Notes under the pieces: generated by a model
What the model saw: the letters and a program-made list of their open reading frames with translations, nothing else
Databases searched by the model: none
Told to the model about the DNA's origin: nothing
Made by a program: the position numbers and the translations under genes
Source: Enterobacter cancerogenus
GTDB taxonomy: Bacteria > Pseudomonadota > Gammaproteobacteria > Enterobacterales > Enterobacteriaceae
NCBI RefSeq assembly: GCF_019047785.1
Contig: NZ_CP077290.1
Location: 4,092,001 to 4,156,000, forward strand
Length of the DNA stretch: 64,000 nucleotides
Reading direction: 5' to 3'
In this document: piece after piece, positions 44,314 through 57,424 of the stretch
Position numbering within the stretch: position 1 is the stretch's first letter
Layout: every line of letters begins with the position of its first letter

Positions 44314-45501
44314 TTACAGGACCAGCGCCGCGATAGAGGCGGAGAGCACGCTGACCAGCGTCGAACCGTACACCAGCTTCAGACCAAAGCGAGAAACCAC
44401 GTTGCCCTGTTCTTCGTTCAGACCTTTAATCGCACCGGCGATAATACCGATGGATGAGAAGTTGGCGAAGGAAACCAGGAACACAGAGAGGATGCCTTCT
44501 GCGCGCGGAGAGAGCGTGCTGGCAATTTTCTGCAGATCCATCATTGCAACGAATTCGTTAGACACCAGTTTGGTGGCCATGATACTGCCGACCTGCAGCG
44601 CTTCGTGAGCCGGAACACCCATTACCCAGGCAACAGGGTAGAAGATATAGCCCAGAATGCCCTGGAAGGAGATACCGAGCACCGCCGCGAACAGGGCGTT
44701 CAGGGCTGAAATCAGGGCGATAAAGCCGATCAGCATTGCCGCAACGATAATCGCAACCTTAAAGCCCGCCAGAATGTATTCACCCAGCATTTCGAAGAAG
44801 CTCTGACCTTCATGCAGATTTGCCATCTGCAGGTTCTCTTCGCCCTCTTCAACACGGTACGGGTTGATCAGAGACAGAACGATAAAGGTGCTGAACATGT
44901 TCAGAACCAGTGCCGCAACAACGTATTTTGGCTCCAGCATGGTCATGTATGCGCCAACAATCGACATGGAAACGGTAGACATCGCCGTTGCAGCCATGGT
45001 GTACATACGATTGCGGGACATTTTGCCGAGGATGTCTTTATACGCGATAAAGTTCTCAGACTGACCGAGGATCAGGGAGCTTACGGCGTTGAAAGATTCC
45101 AGTTTGCCCATACCGTTCACTTTTGACAGCACGGTACCGATAGCGCGGATAACAACAGGCAACACGCGGATGTGCTGCAAAATACCAATCAGCGCAGAGA
45201 TAAAGACGATAGGGCACAGCACTTTCAGGAAGAAGAACGCCAGGCCTTGATCGTTCATATTACCGAAGACGAAATTGGTCCCTTCGTTGGCAAAACCGAG
45301 CAGTTTTTCGAACATTTCGGAAAAGCCTTTGACGAAGCCGAGTCCCACGTTGGAGTTCAGGAAGAACCACGCGAGTAAAACTTCAATAACCAGAAGCTGA
45401 ACAACAAAGCGGATGCGGATTTTTTTGCGGTCATGGCTGACCAGCAACGCAAGCGCAGTAACGACAACGAGTGCCAGGACAAAATGAAGGACGCGGTCCA
45501 T
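44314..45501 (-). CDS. nupC: Nucleoside:proton symporter NupC
   Basis: An inner-membrane concentrative nucleoside transporter of 395 residues, preferring pyrimidine nucleosides and adenosine in E. coli. The CNT-family core shows [13 protein letters not shown] near 145-158 and the late motif [16 protein letters not shown] near 305-320, both lining the substrate site. Upstream region has two good CRP sites. Confidence 0.95.
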   Translation of the reverse strand: MDRVLHFVLALVVVTALALLVSHDRKKIRIRFVVQLLVIEVLLAWFFLNSNVGLGFVKGFSEMFEKLLGFANEGTNFVFGNMNDQGLAFFFLKVLCPIVFISALIGILQHIRVLPVVIRAIGTVLSKVNGMGKLESFNAVSSLILGQSENFIAYKDILGKMSRNRMYTMAATAMSTVSMSIVGAYMTMLEPKYVVAALVLNMFSTFIVLSLINPYRVEEGEENLQMANLHEGQSFFEMLGEYILAGFKVAIIVAAMLIGFIALISALNALFAAVLGISFQGILGYIFYPVAWVMGVPAHEALQVGSIMATKLVSNEFVAMMDLQKIASTLSPRAEGILSVFLVSFANFSSIGIIAGAIKGLNEEQGNVVSRFGLKLVYGSTLVSVLSASIAALVL

Positions 45502-45596
45502 ATTTGCTCCAAATATGAGGCAGGTTTAATTTCCGTGCACATTCTATGTAACAAGCGCAAAGAAAACGAGATCAAGGCCACACTATAGTTACATCC

Positions 45597-45612
45597 TGTG
45601 ACGAGTCTCAAA
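45597..45612 (-). promoter_or_regulatory. Candidate CRP site 1 (nupC)
   Basis: Minus strand TTTGA-N6-TCACA, nine of ten consensus bases of TGTGA-N6-TCACA. About 96 bp before the nupC start. Confidence 0.65.
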
Positions 45613-45671
45613 AATAGTGATCAACAATACATTTTTGTTATGTTAGGTAAATGAGTGAAAAGTTAAGTTTG

Positions 45672-45687
45672 TGTGCTACGCTTCACA
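45672..45687 (+). promoter_or_regulatory. Candidate CRP site 2 (nupC/mntH region)
   Basis: TGTGC-N6-TCACA, nine of ten consensus bases. Centre lies 75 bp from the first site. Two CRP sites flanking a CytR position are a known design of CytR-regulated promoters such as nupC. Confidence 0.6.
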
Positions 45688-45785
45688 AATGACTGCGCAT
45701 TTTCACAATCTGTGATGTCGCACCACCTGCCCACCTATTGTTCTTAGCTATCAATGAAATCATTTTTAACCACCTAAATGGTCTT

Positions 45786-45805
45786 GATAATCATTCTCAT
45801 TTTGA
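45786..45805 (+). promoter_or_regulatory. Fur-box-like sequence before mntH
   Basis: GATAATCATTCTCATTTTGA matches the core of the Fur consensus (GATAATGATAATCATTATC) in repeated GATAAT/CATT units. E. coli mntH is repressed by Fur and MntR. Confidence 0.65.
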
Positions 45806-45813
45806 TAGCATAA

Positions 45814-47085
<1,272 letters not shown>

Positions 47086-47104
47086 ATAAAAAAAACAAAA
47101 AGAA

Positions 47105-47126
47105 AAAGGAGCCGCGAGGCTCCTTT
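47105..47126. terminator. Terminator between mntH and ypeC
   Basis: AAAGGAGCC pairs with GGCTCCTTT around GCGA, preceded by an A-run. Suited to both convergent genes, with a short U-tract on the plus strand. Confidence 0.8.
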
Positions 47127-47131
47127 GTTCA

Positions 47132-47473
47132 TTAATGATGATGGCCGTGACCATGGCCTCTGCCGTGACCTCTGCCACCGCGATGGTCGTCGCGATCGCG
47201 CCAGCCTTCACGGTAGCCGCGTTCATAGGCTTTGCGTTTGTCCCAGCCGCGGTGATAGCCATTGTCGTGTCTCCACCAGCGATTTTTACGCCATTCATAA
47301 TGGTGGTGCCAGTAATCGCGGTCGCGCCAGCCACCGCCGTCCCAGTAGTTACCGTAATTATCACGATCGCCAATTTGTAATTTTACGGATGGCAACAGGG
47401 TGATTTCGCCCGCGTTAGCAACCAGCGGTGCAGCAGCCAGTAAAACGGCAGCCAGAATCAGTGACCTGAACAT
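47132..47473 (-). CDS. ypeC: YpeC, DUF2502 exported protein
   Basis: A 113-residue protein with a Sec signal peptide ([21 protein letters not shown], cleavage after ANA near 21). The mature part starts [20 protein letters not shown] and is rich in Trp, Arg, Asp, Gly and His, ending in a His/Gly tail. Start ATG 47473 has AAGGAGAAAAGT before it; an ATG 15 bp upstream is less likely. The His-rich end and location beside mntH invite thought of metal binding, but this is not shown. Function unknown. Confidence 0.88.
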   Translation of the reverse strand: MFRSLILAAVLLAAAPLVANAGEITLLPSVKLQIGDRDNYGNYWDGGGWRDRDYWHHHYEWRKNRWWRHDNGYHRGWDKRKAYERGYREGWRDRDDHRGGRGHGRGHGHGHHH

Positions 47474-47598
47474 ACTTTTCTCCTTCACGATCGGGGCCTT
47501 GTGTGGCCTGTTAACGCAATATTACGAGTTGGTAAAGACTCGTATCATCGCCTCAACTCCGAATTCGTCAACGAGAGCACGAATTGCTAAAAACGGGT

Positions 47599-48597
47599 TT
47601 ATTCTGACCCGCTAAGGATCGCGTCAATTTTCGCCAGTTCCTCTGTCGAGAAATACCGATTCTCGAGCATGCCTGCTGCGTCATCAATTTGCGCCGTTTT
47701 ACTGGCACCAATCAGCACAGACGTCACGGCATCGTGGCGCAGGATCCAGGCCAGTGCCATCTGCGACAGCTTCTGGTTCCGGCTTTCGGCCAATGCATTC
47801 AGCTTGCGAACTTTAACCAGCTTTTCCTCGGTCAACTGATCGGGGTTGAGGAACTTGCTGCCGCTGGCGGCTCGCGAGTCTTCAGGAATGCCGTTCAAAT
47901 AGCGATTGGTCAGTTGGCCGCCCGCCAGCGGGGAGAAAGGAATACATCCCACGCCTTTCTCGTTCAGTACGTCCAGCAAACCCGCCTCAGGCGCGCGCTC
48001 GAACATGGAGTATTTCGGCTGGTGGATGAGACAGGGTGTGCCCAGGTCCTCCAGGATCGTTATCGCCTGACGCGCCAGTTCGGCAGGGTAGTTGGATAAT
48101 CCGACGTACAGCGCTTTACCCTGACGCACGAGATGGTCGAGCGCTTTCATCGTCTCTGTTAACGGCGTTTCAGGATCCGGACGGTGGTGATAAAAGATGT
48201 CGACATACTCCAGCCCCATACGCTTCAGGCTTTGGTCCAGGCTCGAAATCAGGTATTTGCGTGAACCCCAGTCGCCGTAAGGGCCGTCCCACATGGTGTA
48301 GCCCGCTTTTGTAGAGATGATCAGTTCATCGCGCCACGGCAGGAAATCCTCCTGCAAAATGCGCCCAAAGTTGCGTTCTGCAGAGCCAGGTGGTGGGCCG
48401 TAGTTATTGGCAAGGTCAAAATGCGTAATGCCCAGATCGAAGGCGCGCTGTAAAAGTTGACGGCTGGTTTCGAGTAGCGTGGCGTCACCGAAGTTGTGCC
48501 AGAGGCCAAGGGAGATAGCGGGCAGCTTGAGACCACTGCGTCCACAACGGCGATACTGCATTGTCTGATAACGATTTTTGTCCGGCTGATAACCCAT
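47599..48597 (-). CDS. Aldo/keto reductase of the YghZ (glyceraldehyde-3-phosphate reductase-like) group
   Basis: An NADPH-dependent aldo/keto reductase of 332 residues. The catalytic tetrad is visible: Asp and Tyr in FDLANNYG near 60-67, Lys in IISTKAGY near 94-101 and His in DIFYHHRPD near 133-141. The N-terminus MGYQPDKNRYQTMQYRRCGRSGLKLP and the PPPGSAERNFG segment match the YghZ/Gpr subgroup, which reduces L-glyceraldehyde 3-phosphate and methylglyoxal. E. coli carries no such gene between ypeC and glk, so it is part of the local insertion with ipdC. Confidence 0.85.
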   Translation of the reverse strand: MGYQPDKNRYQTMQYRRCGRSGLKLPAISLGLWHNFGDATLLETSRQLLQRAFDLGITHFDLANNYGPPPGSAERNFGRILQEDFLPWRDELIISTKAGYTMWDGPYGDWGSRKYLISSLDQSLKRMGLEYVDIFYHHRPDPETPLTETMKALDHLVRQGKALYVGLSNYPAELARQAITILEDLGTPCLIHQPKYSMFERAPEAGLLDVLNEKGVGCIPFSPLAGGQLTNRYLNGIPEDSRAASGSKFLNPDQLTEEKLVKVRKLNALAESRNQKLSQMALAWILRHDAVTSVLIGASKTAQIDDAAGMLENRYFSTEELAKIDAILSGSE

Positions 48598-50439
<1,842 letters not shown>

Positions 50440-51675
50440 TCACTTATCGTTACGCCAGGCCATTAACATCGGTTTGCCCGCCAGCAGGAGCCAGGCGGGC
50501 AACATCACGATGCAGAGCAGCGGGAGTAAGGTGGTGTCCGGCACGACCACGGCGGCCATAAACAGGCTTAGCCAGGCATCACGTGTGACCACCAGCACCA
50601 GCCCCAGAATAGAGCAGGAGACGGTAATGGCTGCCGGTACGGCATCAACGTGCTCATGCAACATCAGCCCCAGCGCCACCCCGACAAACACCGCCGGGAA
50701 AATACGGCCTCCGCGAAAACCGCATGCTGCCGCCACCACCAGCGCTGCCAGCTTAATCAGCGCGAAAAGCAGATAATCCGAGACGCTAAACACCTGACTA
50801 AACGCCAGTTGCTGCATCTCGTCCAGCCCTTTAAACAGCGTAACCGGCCCGCCTATCGCCCCTAAAACCCCCAGAATGAGACCGCCGACGCCCAGAATCA
50901 AAACCGGATGCTTAAGTTTGTGCATCAGACGATGCAGGCGCGGCAGACACCACACCGCGACCATGCCCAGCGCAATGGCGATAGCAACCACGATTGCGCC
51001 GCTGAAGATATCGGCAAGCTGCATTTGGCCGTAGTGAGGCAGCGAAAGGGAAAAATGGGGATGGAAAAACAGGCTGGTGGTGAGAGCGCCCGCTGCGGCG
51101 GCCATCAGCGGTGCAAACAGCTTATCCCACAGCGGAACATCGTTATTGCTGCTGAGCGTCTGAGAGAAGATCAGCGCGGCGGCAACGGGGGTGCCAAACA
51201 GCGCGCCGATGGTGCCTGCGGAGGCCAGAATTGTCCAGTCCAGGGCATCAACGCGCGGAAAAATACGCGACCCGAGAAACACCGCCAGAGCGATATTCAC
51301 CGCCATGATCGGGTGTTCCGGGCCGAGGCTCACGCCTCCCGCCAGGCCAAGGATCAGCGCGATGATGAGCCCCGGCAGGGCCGACGGGTTAACCGGCGCC
51401 CCGATCAGCGGCTCCAGCGCCGGATCCGGCCCGGCGTGGCCTGGGCTAAAGCGGATCACCAGCCCCACGGCAATACCGGTAAGCGTCAGCATGGCGATAA
51501 TCCACGCCGGAGAGTCAATGTTCATCCCCAGGCTGGTCGGCAACGCTGTCCACAGCATCGTCTGCAGTACCGCGGCGACTTTCATGACGACGATAAGCAC
51601 CAGGCTTGACGCTATGCCAATAATCAGCGCCGGGATGGCCAATAACAGCATGGTTCTGGCTCGCGGGTGGAGCAT
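50440..51675 (-). CDS. yfeO: ClC-family ion channel/transporter YfeO
   Basis: An inner-membrane protein of 411 residues with the ClC fold: about ten to twelve helices, [15 protein letters not shown] near residues 113-127 (selectivity-filter type G-x-E-x-P region) and [20 protein letters not shown] near 312-331. Ion specificity not known. I start at ATG 51675 (MLHPRARTM), with AAGGAAATTATC upstream, equal to E. coli YfeO; an upstream in-frame start adds six residues. Confidence 0.9.
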   Translation of the reverse strand: MLHPRARTMLLLAIPALIIGIASSLVLIVVMKVAAVLQTMLWTALPTSLGMNIDSPAWIIAMLTLTGIAVGLVIRFSPGHAGPDPALEPLIGAPVNPSALPGLIIALILGLAGGVSLGPEHPIMAVNIALAVFLGSRIFPRVDALDWTILASAGTIGALFGTPVAAALIFSQTLSSNNDVPLWDKLFAPLMAAAAGALTTSLFFHPHFSLSLPHYGQMQLADIFSGAIVVAIAIALGMVAVWCLPRLHRLMHKLKHPVLILGVGGLILGVLGAIGGPVTLFKGLDEMQQLAFSQVFSVSDYLLFALIKLAALVVAAACGFRGGRIFPAVFVGVALGLMLHEHVDAVPAAITVSCSILGLVLVVTRDAWLSLFMAAVVVPDTTLLPLLCIVMLPAWLLLAGKPMLMAWRNDK

Positions 51676-51746
51676 GATAATTTCCTTGTACAAAACGGCC
51701 TAACGTGACTTTGCGTATTCAGCATTGTGGCAATAGTGTAAAAGGT

Positions 51747-51760
51747 GCTGAAACGGTAAA
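51747..51760 (+). promoter_or_regulatory. Candidate Cra (FruR) site before glk
   Basis: GCTGAAACGGTAAA fits the Cra consensus RSTGAAWCSNTNHH at every fixed position. It lies 121 bp before the glk start codon. E. coli glk is repressed by Cra. Confidence 0.65.
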
Positions 51761-51880
51761 GTTATTCTGTGACGAAGATCGATTATCCTGGGGCATTCAT
51801 CTTCTGGTCGTTGTTGTTATGACGCCTTGAATTTACAGTGTCCCAAAGATTTATTCTGACTTTAGCGGAGCAGTAGAAGA

Positions 51881-52900
51881 ATGACAAAGTATGCTTTAGT
51901 GGGTGATGTGGGCGGCACCAACGCACGGCTGGCATTGTGCGATATCAATACCGGTGAAATAACGCAGGCGAAAACCTATTCAGGGCTGGATTATCCAAGC
52001 CTGGAAGCCGTTGTGCGCGTCTACCTGGACGAGCATAACGTTCAGGTTGAAGATGGCTGCATTGCCATTGCCTGCCCGATTACCGGTGACTGGGTGGCGA
52101 TGACCAACCACACGTGGGCATTCTCTATTGCCGAAATGCAAAAAAACCTCGGTTTTGCACATCTGGAAATCATCAATGACTTCACCGCCGTGTCCATGGC
52201 GATCCCGATGCTGAAGCCAGACCACCTGATACAATTTGGCGGCACCGCGCCCGTTGAAGGCAAGCCAATCGCCGTTTACGGGGCGGGCACCGGGCTGGGG
52301 GTGGCTCACCTGGTGCATGTGGATAAACGCTGGGTCAGCCTGCCGGGCGAAGGCGGTCACGTGGATTTCGCGCCTAACAGTGAGGAAGAGGGAATTATCC
52401 TTGAAGAGCTGCGGGCGGAAATTGGGCACGTCTCGGCAGAGCGCGTGCTCTCCGGGCCAGGCCTCGTGAATTTGTACCGTGCGATTGTGAAATCCGACGG
52501 TCGTCTGCCGGAAAACCTTAAACCGAAAGATGTCACTGAACGCGCGTTAGCAGACAGCTGCACCGACTGTCGTCGCGCGCTGTCGCTGTTCTGCGTGATC
52601 ATGGGACGGTTCGGCGGAAACCTGGCGCTGAATCTCAACACCTTCGGCGGCGTTTATATCGCGGGCGGGATCGTCCCGCGCTTCCTCGACTTCTTTAAAG
52701 CGTCCGGTTTCCGTGGCGGGTTTGAAGATAAAGGACGTTTCAGAAGCTACATTCAGGACATTCCGGTTTACCTGATTGTGCACGATAACCCGGGCCTGCT
52801 CGGCTCTGGCGCGCATTTGCGTCAGGATTTCTCGGTCAGATCCTCTGACATGTTAAGCCCTCTTCACCCGAAGAGGGCTTTTTCGTTACAGATGCATTAA
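51881..52900 (+). CDS. glk: Glucokinase with frameshifted C-terminal end
   Basis: Phosphorylates free cytosolic glucose with ATP. Residues 1-315 match E. coli Glk throughout: [12 protein letters not shown] (8-19, phosphate loop), [24 protein letters not shown] (catalytic Asp) and [10 protein letters not shown]. After LGSGAHLRQ the frame departs from the family. The usual last codons (LGQIL, then TGA at 52846-52848) exist in another frame, so two extra bases (or one lost) near 52826-52830 shifted the frame. The protein thus gains a tail to 339 residues, encoded through its own terminator hairpin. Catalytic parts are untouched; activity probably remains. Confidence 0.93.
   Translation: MTKYALVGDVGGTNARLALCDINTGEITQAKTYSGLDYPSLEAVVRVYLDEHNVQVEDGCIAIACPITGDWVAMTNHTWAFSIAEMQKNLGFAHLEIINDFTAVSMAIPMLKPDHLIQFGGTAPVEGKPIAVYGAGTGLGVAHLVHVDKRWVSLPGEGGHVDFAPNSEEEGIILEELRAEIGHVSAERVLSGPGLVNLYRAIVKSDGRLPENLKPKDVTERALADSCTDCRRALSLFCVIMGRFGGNLALNLNTFGGVYIAGGIVPRFLDFFKASGFRGGFEDKGRFRSYIQDIPVYLIVHDNPGLLGSGAHLRQDFSVRSSDMLSPLHPKRAFSLQMH
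52855..52883. terminator. glk terminator, now inside the extended glk frame
   Basis: AAGCCCTCTT and AAGAGGGCTT pair around CACCCG and are followed by TTT. It lies 7 bp after the ancestral glk stop, and also after the convergent ypdB stop on the minus strand. The frameshifted glk is translated through it. Confidence 0.88.
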
Positions 52901-53620
52901 CTGGCGAAACTCTTTTACCCTGCTGCGGCTTACCGGCACCTGAAAATCCAGATCCTTCAGGCGCAAAATATAGGTGTTGTTGAACCAGGGTTCGATCTCG
53001 CGGATCTTACTTAAATTCACGCAAAACGACCGGTGGCAGCGGAAGAAGTGCGACGCAGGCAGTTTGCTGCAAAACTCGGTGATATTCATCGCCATCACGT
53101 ATGATTCGCGCCGCGTATAAACAAACGTCATTTTCTCATGCGCTTCGGCGTAATAAATATCATTGATGGGGGTTACGATGATCCGCTCATCCTTGACCAG
53201 GTTAATGGTGTCATTTTCGCGCGCGGCAGGGCTGGCGCTGACCGGCGCGGCCTGCTGCTGTTGCCAGGCCGATTCCAGCTTTTGCAGCATGCTCACAATC
53301 CGTGATTCCTGATACGGCTTAAGGATGTAGTCAAAAGCCTCAAGTTCAAAGGCTTCAACCGCATGCTCTTTCCACGCGGTGACAAACACGATAAACGGCT
53401 TATGGGCGAACTGATTGATGTTTTGCGCCAGCAGTACGCCGTCCAGGGAGGGAATGTTGATATCAAGAAACAGGGCGTCGACGCGGTTGTGCTGCAGGAA
53501 TTTCAGCACGTCCAGGCCATCGTCAAACGTTCCCACGATCTCCATCTGGCTGTGGGTTTTAATCAGCCAGCTCAGCTCCTGCTGAGCCAGAATTTCATCT
53601 TCCACGATGATGACTTTCAT
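52886..53620 (-). CDS. ypdB: LytTR-type response regulator YpdB
   Basis: A 244-residue response regulator: REC domain (about 1-115) with phospho-acceptor Asp in [14 protein letters not shown] near residue 53, and a C-terminal LytTR DNA-binding domain (about 140-244, containing [15 protein letters not shown]). Partner of YpdA, encoded 13 bp upstream. In E. coli YpdA/YpdB responds to extracellular pyruvate and induces yhjX. The stop lies inside the frameshifted glk frame, a 15-bp convergent overlap. Confidence 0.95.
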   Translation of the reverse strand: MKVIIVEDEILAQQELSWLIKTHSQMEIVGTFDDGLDVLKFLQHNRVDALFLDINIPSLDGVLLAQNINQFAHKPFIVFVTAWKEHAVEAFELEAFDYILKPYQESRIVSMLQKLESAWQQQQAAPVSASPAARENDTINLVKDERIIVTPINDIYYAEAHEKMTFVYTRRESYVMAMNITEFCSKLPASHFFRCHRSFCVNLSKIREIEPWFNNTYILRLKDLDFQVPVSRSRVKEFRQLMHL

Positions 53621-53633
53621 GTATTACTCCGGC

Positions 53634-55331
53634 CTATGGCAGCAGTGAAGAGGGCGCATGAACGGCCGAGCGTTCATTCGGGACGTAAAAGGCGATTTCA
53701 GTGCCTGGCTCCAGGCGGCGGATATGCAAGCCATCGCCATACAGCAGCTTGACGCGGTGATGCACGTTCAGTAACCCGATTTTGTTCCCCGGCATTTCAT
53801 TGGACTCCACGCGCTCAATCACCTGCGCATCAATGCCGTGGCCGGTATCACGCACCGCAATGCGTACCCGATTGCCGCTTTCCGTCACGCTGATGGTCAC
53901 TACCCCTTTGCCTTTACAGGGCTGAATACCGTGAACGATCGCGTTTTCGACCAGCGGCTGGATCAGCAGGCTCGGGATCACGCAGTTCACCTCTTCATCA
54001 ATATCGTAAATGACCGTGAGTTTGTCACCAAAGCGCGCCTGCTCGATCGCGATATAGTCTTTAATCTGATACAGCTCTTTTTTGATGTCGATCTGCTCGT
54101 CGTCTTTCAGCTCAATGTTGTAGCGAAGATAGCGCGACAGATTAAAGATCAGCTGACGCGCGGTGTCCGGATTAAGCCGAATGGAAGAGGAGATGGCATT
54201 CAGGGCGTTAAACAGGAAATGGGGATTTATTTTACTTTGCAGCGCGCGAAGCTCTGCCTTATTTGCCATCTCGCGAAGCTGCTCCGCGCGGGAAACTTCG
54301 AGCTGCGTGGAGATAATCTGCGACAGCCCGATAGCCATCTCCTGAAGGTAGGAGGTTATCTGGTGGGCGTGACAGTAATAAATTTTCAGCGTACCGGTGA
54401 CCACCCCTTTTTCCCAAAGCGGGATCACCAGCATGGAGTGAATTTCGGGCGTCCTATGGGCCTCATCATTGTTTTTAATAATGATTTTCCCGTAGTTGAT
54501 CGCTTTTCTCGTGGTCGGGCTAATGGTGTCGTCATTGTCACGATAGTTATCTTCACCCACGCCAACGTAGGCCAGCACGCGGTCGATGTTGGTGATGGCG
54601 ACGGCATCGGCGTGTATATCACGCCGAATGATATCGCATACCTGGCGTAACGATTCGGCGTTAACGTGGCGGAACAGCGGCAGCGTTTTATTGGCAATAT
54701 CCAGCGCAAGCTTGGCCTGACGGGCCGCGAGCGCCTCTTTTTCCCCTTCGACACTTTGTACCAGCAGCACGATAAAGCCGATGCAGACGCTACCGAGGAT
54801 CATCGGAATACCGATTTTTGACACAATATCAAGACCCAGCGCCACGGTCGGTGCCCAGGCGACAACCAGGATCATCGTCAGGGTTTCGCACACCATGCCC
54901 GCGATGATCCCAACGCGCCAGTGCTGTTTTTTCGGCACGCGTCGGTTAATCAGGCCTGACAATATCCCGGCAATAATGCTGGTAATAAAGCAGGGAACGG
55001 CCGTCACGCCACCGATATCAATCAGGTAGCGGTGCGTGCCTGCAATGATGCCGGTAATCACGCCTACCCATGGGCCGAACAGGATCCCGCCCGACATCAC
55101 GGCGATGATTCGCACGTTGACCAATGATCCCTCTACCGGGACGCCGGACCAGGTGCTGAACAGGGCGAACATCGAGAAAATAGCCGTAACGCCCAGCAGC
55201 TCCTTAGGCGAGTGTGCAGACTTGTGCAAAAGCTCGCGAAACAGGCGAATGCGAATGAGAAAGAACAGGCAGATCAGCATTAATGCCGCGCGGTCAAAAA
55301 CCGCCAGGAGCATGTTGAATATTTCGTGCAC
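53634..55331 (-). CDS. ypdA: LytS-type sensor histidine kinase YpdA
   Basis: A 565-residue membrane kinase: 5TM-LYT sensor region of about six helices (residues 4-200), a GAF domain (about 220-345), His_kinase domain with phospho-His in [15 protein letters not shown] near 370-384 and a HATPase domain with [10 protein letters not shown] near 468. It starts with GTG at 55331 (GTG CAC GAA), in the same position as the E. coli protein start MHEIFNML; the ribosome-binding site is weak. Upstream gene of the ypdAB operon. Confidence 0.95.
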   Translation of the reverse strand: MHEIFNMLLAVFDRAALMLICLFFLIRIRLFRELLHKSAHSPKELLGVTAIFSMFALFSTWSGVPVEGSLVNVRIIAVMSGGILFGPWVGVITGIIAGTHRYLIDIGGVTAVPCFITSIIAGILSGLINRRVPKKQHWRVGIIAGMVCETLTMILVVAWAPTVALGLDIVSKIGIPMILGSVCIGFIVLLVQSVEGEKEALAARQAKLALDIANKTLPLFRHVNAESLRQVCDIIRRDIHADAVAITNIDRVLAYVGVGEDNYRDNDDTISPTTRKAINYGKIIIKNNDEAHRTPEIHSMLVIPLWEKGVVTGTLKIYYCHAHQITSYLQEMAIGLSQIISTQLEVSRAEQLREMANKAELRALQSKINPHFLFNALNAISSSIRLNPDTARQLIFNLSRYLRYNIELKDDEQIDIKKELYQIKDYIAIEQARFGDKLTVIYDIDEEVNCVIPSLLIQPLVENAIVHGIQPCKGKGVVTISVTESGNRVRIAVRDTGHGIDAQVIERVESNEMPGNKIGLLNVHHRVKLLYGDGLHIRRLEPGTEIAFYVPNERSAVHAPSSLLP

Positions 55332-55715
55332 GGGTTAACCACGGAAAGGGGAAAGCGCTATGATAAAAAACCTGCGACTCAATGACCAGCTATCCGTCCG
55401 GTTTATCAAATGAGGAAAAACCATAATTTACAAAGGGGATTGTTGTCAGGTGCCTGAAAAATCCTGCGCTCTCAGGTGGTGACAGGTATAACGTAAATTT
55501 ATTGATATCATGGTGTTAACCGAAAGATATCACACAATGTTTTCCGCAGTCTGGCTTCCGCTTTTCGCAAATCCCTACTTCCGGTTTTAAACCATAACGT
55601 ATTTTTTATTTTCCCTCTCGACAGCCGCTTTTTATTCAGGTTATTTTCTAAGCTCGCCACATCGGTGGCAGCGTCGCTCGGACGGTCCGGGCGCTCACGT
55701 TAATCTGAGGAATAT
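55332..55715. promoter_or_regulatory. ypdA/alaC divergent intergenic region
   Basis: 384 bp with no credible gene. It is AT-rich around 55480-55640 and must contain both promoters. The last part, CTCGCCACATCGGTGGCAGCG (55653-55673), has a small hairpin CCAC/GTGG in the alaC leader. No operator identified. Confidence 0.45.
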
Positions 55716-56939
55716 ATGGCTGACTCCAGTCCTGAACGCCGTTTTACGCGTATCGATCGTCTTCCCCCTTATGTCTTTAATATCACTGCTGAACTGAAAA
55801 TGGCTGCGCGTCGGCGCGGCGAAGACATTATCGATTTCAGCATGGGTAACCCTGATGGCCCAACGCCTGCGCACATCGTCGAGAAACTCTGTACGGTCGC
55901 CCAGCGTCCCGACACGCATGGCTACTCGACTTCGCGTGGTATTCCCCGACTGCGCCGCGCGATCTCGCGCTGGTATCAGGAACGCTACAGCGTCGAGATC
56001 GACCCTGAGAGCGAAGCGATTGTCACCATTGGTTCAAAAGAGGGGCTGGCGCATTTGATGCTGGCCACGCTGGATCACGGCGACACCGTCCTGGTGCCGA
56101 ATCCCAGCTACCCCATTCATATCTATGGTGCCGTTATTGCGGGCGCGCAGGTGCGCTCTGTGCCGCTGGTGGAAGGGGTGGATTTCTTTAACGAGCTGGA
56201 ACGCGCCATTCGGGAAAGCTACCCGAAACCGAAGATGATGATCCTGGGCTTCCCGTCTAACCCGACGGCGCAGTGCGTTGAGCTGGAGTTCTTCGAGAAA
56301 GTGGTCGCCCTGGCAAAACGTTACGATGTGCTGGTGGTTCACGACTTAGCCTATGCCGATATCGTCTATGACGGCTGGAAAGCGCCTTCCATTATGCAGG
56401 TGCCAGGCGCGCGTGATGTCGCGGTGGAGTTCTTTACGCTGTCGAAAAGCTACAACATGGCCGGCTGGCGCATTGGCTTTATGGTGGGCAATAAAACGCT
56501 GGTGAGTGCGCTGGCGCGGATTAAGAGCTATCACGACTACGGCACGTTCACACCGTTGCAGGTAGCCGCGATTGCGGCGCTGGAAGGCGATCAGCAGTGT
56601 GTCCAGGATATTGCTGCGCAGTATAAGCGCCGTCGCGACGTGCTGGTCAAAGGGTTGCACGAGGCGGGCTGGATGGTCGAGATGCCTAAAGCCTCAATGT
56701 ACGTCTGGGCTAAAATCCCTGAACCTTACGCGGCGATGGGCTCGCTGGAGTTTGCTAAGAAGCTTCTGCAGGATGCAAAGGTCTGCGTCTCACCGGGGAT
56801 TGGCTTCGGTGATTACGGCGATACCCATGTGCGCTTTGCCCTGATTGAAAACAGCGACCGTATTCGCCAGGCGGTGAGGGGCATCAAGAGTATGTTCCGG
56901 GCGGACGGGCTACTCGTGTCGAGAAACACAGCCGAGTAA
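55716..56939 (+). CDS. alaC: Alanine-synthesising glutamate-pyruvate aminotransferase AlaC
   Basis: PLP class I aminotransferase, 407 residues, one of the enzymes making alanine from pyruvate and glutamate. The PLP lysine is in [16 protein letters not shown] near 245-251. The substrate Arg region is near [13 protein letters not shown] close to the C-terminus, and [11 protein letters not shown] near 43-53 is a family signature. Divergent from ypdA, a pyruvate-responsive sensor, which fits pyruvate metabolism. Terminator at 56954. Confidence 0.95.
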   Translation: MADSSPERRFTRIDRLPPYVFNITAELKMAARRRGEDIIDFSMGNPDGPTPAHIVEKLCTVAQRPDTHGYSTSRGIPRLRRAISRWYQERYSVEIDPESEAIVTIGSKEGLAHLMLATLDHGDTVLVPNPSYPIHIYGAVIAGAQVRSVPLVEGVDFFNELERAIRESYPKPKMMILGFPSNPTAQCVELEFFEKVVALAKRYDVLVVHDLAYADIVYDGWKAPSIMQVPGARDVAVEFFTLSKSYNMAGWRIGFMVGNKTLVSALARIKSYHDYGTFTPLQVAAIAALEGDQQCVQDIAAQYKRRRDVLVKGLHEAGWMVEMPKASMYVWAKIPEPYAAMGSLEFAKKLLQDAKVCVSPGIGFGDYGDTHVRFALIENSDRIRQAVRGIKSMFRADGLLVSRNTAE

Positions 56940-56953
56940 CCAGGCTGAAAAGT

Positions 56954-56981
56954 AAAAAAGGCGCCCTGGGCGCCTTTTTTT
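56954..56981. terminator. Bidirectional terminator between alaC and ypdK
   Basis: AAAAAAGGCGCCC pairs with GGGCGCCTTTTTT with a minimal TG loop; works on both strands. Confidence 0.92.
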
Positions 56982-56995
56982 ATGCATGTGCTCGA

Positions 56996-57067
56996 CTAGA
57001 TCATCAGGGCAAAGGTTCCGGCCCAAACCAATACAATCACCGAAATGCCCATAAAGAAATATTTCAC
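56996..57067 (-). CDS. ypdK: YpdK membrane micro-protein (23 residues)
   Basis: A 23-codon frame on the minus strand starts with GTG at 57067 and encodes KYFFMGISVIVLVWAGTFAL after the initiator, a single membrane helix. It equals E. coli YpdK as recalled except for a few conservative changes, and lies in the same place between alaC and lpxP. CGGAG lies 9 bp before the start. Inner-membrane small protein; function unknown. Confidence 0.88.
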   Translation of the reverse strand: MKYFFMGISVIVLVWAGTFALMI

Positions 57068-57424
57068 GTTTCATCGCTCCGCGTATCTTTTGGTACGCAT
57101 TAACAAACAGAGTCCACTTGAGTATAGAGAGTGGAAATCGCACTTAAACGGAAATAAGAATTATCCCGCTACGCCGCCGACTTCCGCTCAGAATTCTGTA
57201 CATTCCCATCAACAGACGGCGCTAATGTACGCCTAAATATGAGGGGTGACAAGTGAGATTTTTTTAAATACTTTCCGTGACTTACAAGTGTCGTGGAACG
57301 GCGACAGTATGATTTCGGTGAGAAATAAATTCGTATTGAGCGACGCACACTAAACCGATAACGCATCGTCATTACAGGGAATTAACAGGTTAATTTCTAT
57401 ACAAAACTAACCTGTTAACCGGAC
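57068..57424. other. Intergenic region between lpxP and ypdK
   Basis: 357 bp, AT-rich, no gene supported. It holds the ypdK promoter on the minus strand. Its lpxP-proximal end has an inverted repeat (57382-57418) described separately. Confidence 0.5.
57382..57418. repeat. 11-bp perfect inverted repeat after lpxP
   Basis: TTAACAGGTTA (57382-57392) and TAACCTGTTAA (57408-57418) with a 15-base loop, 7 bp after the lpxP stop. It could act as an lpxP terminator or mRNA-end stabiliser; the U-run is lacking on the minus strand. An operator role is also possible. Confidence 0.6.

Noticed and set aside
52547..52816. glk as a pseudogene
   Set aside because: The frameshift affects only the last six or so residues. 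All substrate and ATP motifs are intact, so I keep it as a CDS with an odd end.
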